Of a stretch of DNA of 64,000 nt, positions 55,901 through 64,000 are shown one piece after another. The stretch comes from Varanus komodoensis (lineage: Eukaryota; Chordata; Lepidosauria; Squamata; Varanidae): NCBI RefSeq assembly GCF_004798865.1, contig NW_025335268.1, positions 94,103,136 through 94,167,135 of the forward strand, given 5' to 3'. The notes beneath the pieces are model-generated. The model was not told the DNA's origin. It saw nothing but the letters and a program-made list of their open reading frames with translations, and ran no database searches. Both the position numbers and the translations under genes were made by a program. Every line of letters starts with the position of its first letter. Within the stretch, counting starts at the first letter, position 1.

Positions 55901-58900
55901 TTCTGAGCAGACACACATACATAAACCACTGACTTCCAGAGGAGCCACAGAGTATAATATTCCAATTTACATAACAATGCAAGCACTTGTCCAGCTGGTA
56001 TGGAGCTTCCCAGAGGGAGGACGCCTCATGATAATCAAAAGACAATGGACAACTATTCATTTTCTTCTGGTGAGAGTAATGGTGGGAAAGTACTGTAGGA
56101 CTAGAAACTGAAGACTTTGTAGTATTAAGACACTGCTATACATTGAAAAAGGCTTATCCACTAGCTGTAGTCTGCTCCAAGGTGAAAACCCCTTCAGCTT
56201 GTATCACATAACACTGAATTGATAGGAAAATGGGAAGCTACTTATACCAAGTCAGATCTTTGGTCCATCTAGCCCAGTATTGTATACACTAACTGGCAGC
56301 AGTTCCACAGGGTTTTGAGTAGTGGTCTTTCCAGCCCTACCTGGAGATGCAGGGGGTTGAACCCGGAAGCTTTCACACAAAAAGCATGGGCTCTACTCTA
56401 ATCTACAACCCTTCCTCTAAGCCATACAATAAATGTACCTTTCAGGCCCACCAGTGGCCTTGATAGAAAAGACACAAGTACTAGGCACTGCTGGAATGAG
56501 AACCTTATAGATGCTGTGCTGTTCTATAACAATGTAGGAACCTTATCAATGCTTGACTGAGTTCCATGAAGGAAGAAAAGCAAGGGGAAATTTAACAATA
56601 ATAGAAGTGCTACCATTCAAGATGTTATGCAGATATAGCATACCAGGGAAAAAAGCCTTTCATTTAAGAAGCACCCTGCTTTTTATTAATACAACCTGCC
56701 ATACACAAGGGCAGACTTAGAGAATCACATATGCTTGTAGTAATGTGAATGCAAAAGGAATTACTAGTCGTCCTTTCGCCTGAAAAGCAATTGTTTGAGG
56801 TGGCTGTCAGATACAAATGACTAATCCTTGCCAAAGCATTTACCCTTCCTTTATCGTAATGGCCCTTTTAAAAATGATAATATCTACACGTCTAGACTTT
56901 TTAATCTTAAAAATGAACTACAGCTGGAGACCCCCCCTTTGCATATTAAATAAATGTGGGCTTCAGAGAAGCACTGTCATTTTCCACCAGACCGTGAGAG
57001 TCTGGATCAGATTGAGGGATCCTAAACCAGTATCTTAAAAATCACCTCCCTTCTTTCCAAGAAGCCTTTGGGGGATAAGGTGGTATTGTCTATGGGAATG
57101 TACAGGCCATTATCCCTTTACTTAGGGAGTTGCTGTCTGTTCTGTTACCAACAGAAATGTAACTAATTACCTCTCTGAATTATATCCAAAGTTAGCCCTA
57201 TATAGAGTCAACCCACTTAAAAAATAACGAGTCTTAAGTTAGTCATGACTAACTTAAGTTGCATACATTTCAAGGCATCCCTTCCACATAAGGGTAGCTG
57301 TAGGACTTGGCTTAGCAAGTTTAACTTTCAGTAATTCAGCCAGTAGAACAGGCTTCTCTATACTGGTGGCCTCAGCATGTTGTGGACTTCAACTCCCATC
57401 AGGCCCAGCTAATGCTTTGGAATATCGGAAAGTGTAGCCCAAAACATCTGGAGAGCCTCTGACTGGATAAGACTGCAATATAGTGACAACAATCAAGAGC
57501 TATTTATACATCTCAAGAGATCTTAGCTCTTACTTTCTTTACAACTAGCGTGTTGTCCTTTATGCTTTCCTATCTCCCTAGCATCATCAACAGAGATAAC
57601 TTCCTTTATTCCTTCCTAACTCTAGGCTGGCATAATGCTTCACATTAAAAACGCCAACAGGCCATTATGAAATGCTATATATCTTACAAGGTAGAATATT
57701 AAGAAAGTTGGTCAAGGCGGAAGTGGGAAGACTACTGTGCATAGAGAGGCAGCGGCGGGGGAGGTGTCAAAAAAGCCATACTCAAAGGAAATACCCATTT
57801 CAAAAGTGCCTCCATCTCCCCACCACACACACACACACACACGCGCGCGCGCGCAGATGGATTCTTTGTGGGGACAGTCAGGCACGCTGTAAGATACCTG
57901 GTGACAGCCACAGAATTTCTGAGGTACAGCCAAGAGAAATAAAGTTTTACCAAAGCTGTGCAGAGTCTCAGGCCCAGGCACCCCTTCTCATAGGCCCACC
58001 CCCTTTCACCCCCAACAGTTGATAGCATGGCAGTTTCCCCACCTTTATGCAGATTTCTCCTGTTTCAAAAAGGTTGAAAGGTCTCTTCTAAGACTTTGTT
58101 AACTGGCAGTAAAAGTTTTGAGTTAAACTATGCTGGTATTTTGGCCTTATGTCGTCTGCCTTTAGACCTGCCACTTTTGATTTCAGCCCGCTCAGCACTG
58201 TAATGCAGCCCAGGAGTTTTCCATAATGGAATTTGGCCCTTAGGTTTTGCATCCCTTGCAATACTGGTAAATATCAGACCTAGCATTAAAAGGATGGACA
58301 AACCAGCTTGAAAAAGTGCTCGTGCGACGTATCCTTTATCCCAGCTGTAAAGCACCAACTGAACCTTAGAAAAGCAGACTAGCCAGGTTCTGTCCAGAAG
58401 AGATTTGGAGAATCCTTGTGTGGAAATCGGGGGGGGGGGGGGTGAGAATCCTACCAAAATGCAAAATTCCTGACACTTGATCCAATGTCCTTGATGCAGA
58501 CACTGATTTTTTCCCAGCTTTCCCACCAACTGAAAGATCTTCTTCAGCCCTGATCTTGTGGTAAGACTGAGCAGTTTAGCCTTGGCATCTCCTTCCTCTT
58601 CCTCCTCAGTCTTAAAAGAGCTTTGCTGATGGGAAAATAGCAGCTGAAATCCCTCCAGGTGTCTGCTTCCCACCACAGTTATCAGAGCAGGAAGCAGAGG
58701 GTGGAGGGGACACTCCTCACTCTTATCCAACAGCAAGATGGAAACTGGGACACATGACCTGCCACCACTTCTGCAATTTTCAATTTAGCATATCTCCTTC
58801 TGCTGATATATTTGCACTATGAGACAAATTTAGAACTCTATTTTTCTAATGAAGACCAGGTGGATGTTAGAGCAGTGAAAAAACAAGAGAGGAAGGATGG

Positions 58901-61503
58901 AGGTAGAAATTGCCCTCTCTTGCTAGCTGCCGTAAGGACAAGAAATGAGCCATGCCCTTTGGCAAAGCACCAGATTCTATGATGCAGAATCCACACTGTG
59001 CACAGTATCTGCAGAATACACCCTTCTGCTTAAAGGACACACAATACCCTCTCACCCTGAAGATACCACCCCCCCGTCCCCCATATGAAGCAACACTTCC
59101 CTCGCAGGATGGGCTTCTTTCTAGTCTGAAAGGTTTTGCCTTTTTAGGGAATTGCTTCCTCAGGAGTGCAATCTTATACATGTTTAGGGAGAGAGTCTGC
59201 CTAAACATGCACAGGATTGTACCCTTAGACTATTTTTATTCCTATAGTTCTCCTCTATTTTAGAGTTGTCAACAGCAGAAACAAGTTGTATCAGGCATCA
59301 TCTTCCAAGGTGTGCAGAGATTTTCTGATGGTGCAGAGTTATTTCAGATCATACTGTTTATACTTACTTGTGAAAAGGAATGGCTGTAGCTGCCCCATTC
59401 TCTCTCAGAGCACTGTGCTCATTTTCTAACTAATCTCTCCATTCTGGTGCATTTCGCAGGGTGCACAAAGGCAATTTCTCTTAATATGCACTACTATGTG
59501 ATCTAGAATACTTTACGAAAACTCAGCTAATAGCCAATGGAGGTTGACAGTGAATGATATTAGGAGGGTGCGTACCCGGAGGGCCTTCTCTGCAGTGGCG
59601 CCCCATCTATGGAATGCGCTCCCCAGAGAGGTCTGCCTGGCGCCGTCGTTATTTGTTTTTCGGCGCCAGGCTAAGACCTTTTCATTTAATACTTATTTTA
59701 ATTGTTAAATTATTTGTATTTATAGGATTGTAAATTTTCAGCCGAGATGCACCGGGGGTTTTAAATAAATTTTTTATTGTTATATGGTTATTATTTATAT
59801 ATTTATTTCTGTTGTGAGCCGCCCCGAAGCTTCGTTGCGATGGGGGCGGCATAAAAATGTTTTAAATAAAATAAATAGTTCCTCAGTTCTTCTGTATCAA
59901 GAGTGTGAGAGCCAGTGTGGTGTAGTAGTTAAGAGTGTGGGACCAGAACTCAAGCAATCTGGGTTCTAGTCCCTGCTCGGCCATGGAGCCAACTAGGTGA
60001 CTTTGGGCCATCACTGAGTCATAGCCCATCCTACCTCACAGGGTTGTTGTTGTGGGGACACGATTGAGAGCAGGAGGAGGAGAATGATGTAAGTCACTCT
60101 GTGTGCTTTAAAAAGAAAAAAAGTCAGGGTATTTATAAATAAATAAATAGTGATGGTCCTACACCAGCATCAAGAAGGGCTGAAGCTAGCAGGGGGCAGT
60201 CCCCAGCCATTTCTCTTTCTCTCTGTCTTTGTCCATGCCCAGCTGGCTGCCAGAAAAATAACAGATCTGTTCCTATGCTATGTAATCTGCAAAACCAAGC
60301 CAGGAAACATCCTTTTGGCTCTCCATGCCAGCCTGCTTCCCTGCTCACCCACCTTTCAAACTGCCTGTCCCGAGAATCAACTTTCCAATGCCACAAATTT
60401 GTAATTGCCACAAGCAGCAGGATGCAAACTCCAAGCAGCAGGCTGAGTAGGGCCAACCGCTGACGAAGACAAAGGCTCACTGAAGGCACTGTGAAGTGCC
60501 AAGTTGCTGGACACAGGCAGGAAAAACTGATTCTGGAAGAGAAAGAAATACAAAAGAACAGAGTAACTATTCTATTGTTAAAGTCTGGCAAGAGACTTGG
60601 TCAATGAAATATAAATACATTGACCACAAGAAGACTGAGGACAGGTGCTTCCAGCATTCACAAAGAGAATAACATGGATCACAGCTGGAAGGTTAGAAAC
60701 GGAGGAAGCACATTCAAGGTTGTAAAAAAGAAGAACTGGGCTCTAAAATCCACAATAACATAGATTACCATAGTCTTAATAATAGGTTTTATCTCATTGA
60801 CAATCTGAACTAGCCAACTGGGTCAGATTGCAATGGCTCTCATTTAGTCACTATAACACATATGTTTAGACAGAAGCACATGATTGCGTTCAGTGGGCTG
60901 CATTGCCATGTGAGTATGCACTGAGTTACAGTAACCACCTACATAGCACCATGGAAGTGCAGGTAGCAGGTATGTGGTGCATTTTCCCTAGCTTTTGCCT
61001 TAGAAGCTCTGCCAAGGAAGAAGTGTTTTTCCCACTCTTGTTTTAGCCACATCTGTGGGGCCTGAAGAACAAGGATACCCCTCTGGCATCCAGTAGCCAC
61101 ATTCCACAAGCACAGGGAAGCACTCAGGCTGCCCTTCTACCTTGTTCGATAAGCACGGAGCTTGAGCTTTGAACTTCTAGCTTCTACTCAGGCTGTGCTC
61201 TGGCACAGCAGTACTTTCTAAAGATTAACAGCCACATGGAGCAAGCTGGGTGACTAACAAGGTCATTGTAATTGGGAGTGGGGGGGAAGCATAGAAAAAG
61301 GCTCTTTGAGGTCTTGGGCATCATTGTCTGCTTCCCATCTTAACCTGGCAACACGTGCACACACAAAACAGCTTTCCCAACCTGCTGTTCTTCCCAAGTC
61401 CTATCATGCCCAGCCAGGCTGAAATACAAGGGGGATGTTGCGCATTCAAGGAAGTTCCGTGGCCCATTTGGAGAAGAGCGGGCCGCCCATCTCACCTGGC
61501 CAT
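46918..61503 (-). CDS. ENTPD7: ENTPD7 (LALP1) nucleoside triphosphate diphosphohydrolase 7, complete, 607 aa
   Basis: Intracellular-vesicle apyrase that hydrolyses nucleoside triphosphates in the organelle lumen. Coding exons in order: 61503-61496, 60532-60353, 53581-53376, 53249-53099, 52577-52474, 52130-52074, 51651-51503, 51417-51251, 50216-49892, 49777-49692, 49561-49400, 47146-46918. They sum to 1824 nt including TGA; human is 604 aa. A signal-anchor helix (LALLSLLLGVCILLLVAI) and a C-terminal helix (FFACILVVTLAIGLYLL) flank the catalytic part. Apyrase regions: ACR1 DCGSSGSR (88-95), ACR2 YILCTAGMR (~169-177), ACR3 GVYAWIGINFVLG, ACR4 GILDMGGAS (~259-267), ACR5 SEFYGFSEFFYC. The first coding exon is only 8 nt (ATG GCC AG), completing the family's MAR start. 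The paralog ENTPD4 is close; neighbours and the N terminus favour ENTPD7. Confidence 0.93.
47755..47880. mobile_element. Short CR1-like 3' fragment in ENTPD7 intron 11
   Basis: TAGAAACATAGAAACAGAGC followed by GGGCCATCTAGTCTGACCC resembles the end of CR1-derived repeats common in reptiles. Too short for a firm family call. Confidence 0.4.
48763..48955. repeat. Foldback/MITE-like element in ENTPD7 intron 11
   Basis: CTGGGTTCAGAC near 48763 is matched in inverted form by GTCTGAACCCAG near 48830 and again near 48936. The interior has ACCATGGTG-like palindromic pieces. This layout fits a small inverted-repeat element. Confidence 0.45.
51883..51902. repeat. Uninterrupted run of 20 G in ENTPD7 intron 6
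   Basis: Twenty consecutive G on the plus strand, so 20 C in the ENTPD7 transcript direction. Shorter G runs lie at ~4131, ~18542 and ~58430. Length in an assembly may be inexact. Confidence 0.9.
54030..54350 (+). mobile_element. Probable L1-like LINE 3' fragment in ENTPD7 intron 2
   Basis: A/T-rich sequence with a frame resembling an L1 ORF2 end (EEFNDKWKFYYMQF). It ends in an A-rich tail AAAACAATAAAAAATAAAAAG. The assignment rests on the tail and this short match. Confidence 0.35.
56229..56425 (-). repeat. tRNA-derived SINE, decayed copy of the same family as 15740-15946
   Basis: It shares GGAAGCT-CTTATAC at its plus-strand start, TGGTCCATCTAGCCCAGTAT, ACTGGCAGCAG and CCAGCCCTACCTGGAGATGC with the intron-7 copy. 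The promoter end is poorly kept. It lies in ENTPD7 intron 2. Confidence 0.65.
57824..57854. repeat. (CA)n(CG)n alternating tract in ENTPD7 intron 2
   Basis: A CA run passes directly into a CG run, giving 31 bp of strict purine-pyrimidine alternation. Confidence 0.95.
59535..59880 (+). mobile_element. LINE 3' end (CR1/L2-type) with ORF2 tail
   Basis: The plus strand reads AFSAVAPHLWNALPREV, then LAPSLFVFRRQAKTF, a typical non-LTR ORF2 C terminus. A 3' UTR follows with GCCGAGATGCACCGGG and GTTGCGATGGGGGCGGCATA, then a TAAATAAAATAAATAG end. It lies in ENTPD7 intron 2, immediately before a tRNA-derived SINE. Confidence 0.65.
59908..60150 (+). repeat. tRNA-derived SINE of Sauria type
   Basis: It starts GAGAGCCAGTGTGGTGTAGT, has the A-box region AGTTAAGAGTGTGG, B-box-like GGGTTCTAGTCCC, the body phrase ACCTCACAGGGTTGTTGTTG and ends in AAATAAATAAATAG. 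This is the general form of the squamate SINE whose tail derives from a BovB LINE. It lies directly after a LINE 3' end. Confidence 0.7.
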
Positions 61504-61739
61504 GTGCACGCCCACTCCCCGACCTCGGTTAGCTTCCTCTACGGTCTCCGGGAGGAAGGTGCATCTCTTTCCCCTACAGTCACGGGAGGATCCAAGACCC
61601 TGAAAAAGCAAAAAAGGCAGGGAGAGATTGCCAAGTGAGTGCCGGTTCCCTGCCTTGCAAAGGCCAAAATTAACCCCCGGTTAATTAGTTTCACACTCCA
61701 AATGAGGCTAACCGGATCGAACACTGAGCCTGGCCACCA

Positions 61740-62020
61740 GGGCGGCGGACAGACACGACCCCGCTGCCCCGCCACCCCAGGCTCTCTGCCCATTTCTCCA
61801 GTGATAGCAGAAGAAAACTCACCTCTTCTCTCGCCGCTCCGAACCTGCTGGAGCGGCGAACGCTCCGGCCACGTCCCCAGGACGACCGGGCTCAGCAGCA
61901 GCCAATGAGGCAGCCCGTTTGGAACTGACGTAGCGGAACCTATCGGGTTACTTTCGGCGCTTCGGGCTCCTTAGCTCCACCTCCTTCTTCGGACAGCCAA
62001 TCAGCTTGGGATTCAGAGAG
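61740..62020 (-). promoter_or_regulatory. ENTPD7: Probable ENTPD7 promoter region
   Basis: A GC-rich stretch upstream of the 8-nt coding exon. It has CCAAT boxes in CAGCCAATGAGG (~61900) and CAGCCAATCAGC (~61995) and a TGACGTAGC half-CRE (~61926). The transcription start is not determined. Confidence 0.5.
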
Positions 62021-62639
62021 AATGTTACTTTCCAGACCGGAATGTGATACTTCCTCAAGCATCATTCAGTAAGACTCGCAGCACATACGTCACAATGCGT
62101 AGGCCAACCAAGTGACAGGTCCCGGCTAAGGGTTGGAGAGGTTTTTTCCCTCATGTTTCATTGAATTAGGTCACGCAGATATTGCTCAATTCATACACCA
62201 GCCTTCCACAGCCTGAGGTCTTGAAGCGGATTAGTTAAAACTTATGGGAATTGTAGTTCAAGGCATTCGGAGGGCACTATCTTGCGAAAGGTTGTTTTTA
62301 AAAGTTTAGCGTATTCTAATCTGAACTGATCAAAGACTTACGCAAGCATCTTGTTGGTCCCGATCAATCTTCACCCTGCATCCTTCCTCCCAGTACTAAT
62401 AATTATTCTGGGAGGAGATGATGGAACCTGTGGTGGAACACATCTAGAGAGATTGAGGAAGACTGAACCCAGATTTCTCATAGCAACTCCGCACTAAAGA
62501 GAAACCAACTAGTATCTACAAACAAACCCCACGCGCCATAGAAAACTGCGCAGACCATATTGCCAGCCTGTCATTTTAAATGGCAGGCATGCTACCCAAT
62601 AAATTTTTGATTCTTCCGATTTCTACCGCGTAAAGAGGA

Positions 62640-62888
62640 CAGATAGCCAATGGAACCAGCAAAGAACGAAAGGTCAAAGAGGCATTGCCCAACATCTCTT
62701 CTGATAGGCGGGAGCCTGACTGCCATTGGCCAATAGAAGCTAACCGGAGCCGGAGCCGACCAACGGGTACTGGCCTTGGGCGGCGTGAATATCGGCAGGA
62801 GCCAATGAGCGGTGTCCGTAGGCGGGCTGGAGAGAGCGGGAGCCGCAGGACCGAGTGGGCATCCCGTAACGGACTCGACGGCGGCGCC
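62640..62888 (+). promoter_or_regulatory. SLC25A28: Probable SLC25A28 promoter with clustered CCAAT boxes
   Basis: Within 160 bp there are AGCCAATGGAAC (~62648), CCATTGGCCAATAG (~62722, both orientations) and GCCAATGAGCGG (~62801). They lie in GC-rich DNA ending at the start codon. This clustering is typical of NF-Y-driven, TATA-less promoters. Confidence 0.6.
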
Positions 62889-63173
62889 ATGGAGCTGGGG
62901 GCGGGCGGCGCGGCTGGGCCCGGGCAGCGTGGCGGGGCGGAGCCGGGCCGCCAGCTCCTCCTGCTGCTGGGCGGGGGTGGCGGGGGGGGCTCGGGCTGGG
63001 CGTGGCTCTCGGCGGGCGGCGGGGAGGGGGGACCTGGAACGGACACCGAGGCCGGTCCGGAGCCGGACTACGAGGCCCTCCCACGCGGCTCCGCCGCCTC
63101 CACCCACATGCTCGCAGGGGCTGTGGCTGGGGTGCTGGAGCACAGCCTCATGTACCCGGTGGACTGTGTCAAG
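62889..63173 (+). CDS. SLC25A28: SLC25A28 (mitoferrin-2), coding exon 1 only; continues off the right edge
   Basis: Mitochondrial inner-membrane iron importer of the SLC25 carrier family. The exon gives 95 codons and ends at a GTGAGAAC donor in phase 0. After a long Gly-rich, low-complexity N terminus (the variable part in this family) comes DYEALP, then [20 protein letters not shown] and VDCVK. This is the first helix of carrier repeat 1 and the start of the PX[DE]XX[KR] motif. The MELGAGG start resembles human MELEG. The other two and a half repeats are downstream. SLC25A37 (mitoferrin-1) is similar, but ENTPD7 next door favours SLC25A28. Confidence 0.92.
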
Positions 63174-64000
63174 GTGAGAACAGGCGGGAAGTTGCCCTCG
63201 CGGTCCCGGGGGTGGCGGCGGCGGCGGGAATCGGGGCCGGGATGGGTGGCGAGGAGCTGTTCTGAGCGCGGAGCTGAGGTGAGACCCGAGAGTCATTGCA
63301 AGGAGGCTCTTGGCAAGCGCGGAGCACGGTAACAGCAGGTATATCTTATGCAGCAGCGTTGCACTTCAGTCTGTATGTTGGCGGGCGGTTTGGCTCGATC
63401 CGAATTTACTCAACAAGCGATGAGTCTTGACCGAGGGGAAAAAAGGGGCGGAAATTGCGGGAAAGAGAATGCGAATTTTGGCAGGGAGGGAAGAATCAAC
63501 AAGTATCTGATTCTTTTACGGTTTGGCATAGAAGTGTCAATGATGACTGGTTTGGAAACTCGAGATGACAGTTACACAATGTCATCCATAGTAGACGAGA
63601 AGTAGGAACTATTTCCTGGACTGTAATCTGGACGGTTTTGCAGGCATACTGTTGTTCCTTTTTCCAGCACAATGATTTGGGCTCAGTTTTTAGGTAGGAG
63701 GAATTATGTCATTCAAGGCACAGTGGTACACATGTTTAGACAGAAAGAATCCCCTGTACTTTCTAGCAATTTCCAGCTACCATGGCTGGGAAGTGCTAGG
63801 AGATTTAGGACTTTTTTTCTGTCCAAACATGCATAGGTTTGTACTTTTAGTTTGGGGGCGGGGTGCTGCAGGGCCCAATAGCAGCCCCCCTTGAAATCCC
63901 ACTAATCTACATACATATGGAAAGGGCACTTGCAACTTGACAGGAAGAGTGTGAGGTGCGGAGCCACTGTAGAGGCTCGGATGCTCACAGTCTGCTGAGG
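63174..64000 (+). other. SLC25A28 intron 1 (partial)
   Basis: No further exon with a carrier motif is visible. The first ~130 bp are still GC-rich. A short stretch near 63720-63840 (GTTTAGACAGAAAG and CTGTCCAAACATGCATAGG in inverse order) suggests a small foldback repeat. Confidence 0.5.

Larger units (their letters stand above)
53582..60352. other. ENTPD7 intron 2 (6.8 kb)
   Basis: The largest intron here. It holds an L1-like fragment (~54030-54350), a decayed tRNA SINE (56229-56425), a foldback repeat (57355-57470), the CA/CG tract (57824-57854), a LINE 3' end (59535-59880) and a tRNA-derived SINE (59908-60150). A 202-codon minus-strand frame at 58736-58128 has no recognisable domain. Confidence 0.6.

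Noticed and set aside
58128-58736. 202-codon minus-strand frame
   Set aside because: No recognisable domain or splice context; it crosses a poly-G run in ENTPD7 intron 2.
62592-63296. 234-codon Pro/Arg-rich minus-strand frame
   Set aside because: Shadow of the GC-rich SLC25A28 promoter and exon 1; composition alone explains it.

Overview
The window is vertebrate nuclear DNA, most likely from a squamate reptile (lizard or snake). Genes are split into short exons with GT-AG introns. The mobile DNA is typical of squamates: a BovB LINE, CR1 and other LINE 3' ends, tRNA-derived and 5S rRNA-derived SINEs, and hAT and Tigger-like DNA transposons. No bacterial, plasmid, phage or CRISPR feature was seen.

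Five host genes form a block that I recognise from human chromosome 10q24 (ABCC2, CUTC, COX15, ENTPD7, SLC25A28), plus one extra small gene. From left to right: ABCC2 (minus, 21 coding exons between 546 and 25520, running off the left edge before its second half); CUTC (minus, 9 exons, complete, 28403-34751); COX15 (plus, 9 exons, complete, 35008-40463); an intron-bearing ATP6V0E2-like V-ATPase e-subunit gene (plus, 3 exons, complete, 42660-44650); ENTPD7 (minus, 12 coding exons, complete, 46918-61503); and SLC25A28 (plus, only coding exon 1, 62889-63173). All exon joins were worked out by hand. Every join keeps the frame, and the summed lengths are multiples of three (ABCC2 963 codons so far, CUTC 267 aa, COX15 401 aa, ATP6V0E2-like 81 aa, ENTPD7 607 aa).

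Layout and regulation: CUTC and COX15 are head to head with 256 bp between start codons in one GC-rich region. ENTPD7 and SLC25A28 are also head to head, about 1.4 kb apart, with several CCAAT boxes. The ATP6V0E2-like gene has its own GC-rich promoter and ends tail to tail with ENTPD7. Products act in bile-salt and organic-anion export (ABCC2), copper handling (CUTC), heme A synthesis (COX15), proton pumping (V-ATPase e), lysosomal/Golgi nucleotide hydrolysis (ENTPD7) and mitochondrial iron import (SLC25A28). COX15, CUTC and SLC25A28 share a loose metal/heme theme, but nothing in the sequence shows co-regulation beyond the shared promoter.

The most unusual region is 3179-5930 in ABCC2 intron 18. 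Two hAT copies in the same orientation each carry a Tigger-like element at the same internal site. They flank a ~178-bp satellite with telomere-like GGTTAG spacers. The outer 8-bp flanks match 7 of 8, as expected if the whole block moved as one composite transposon.
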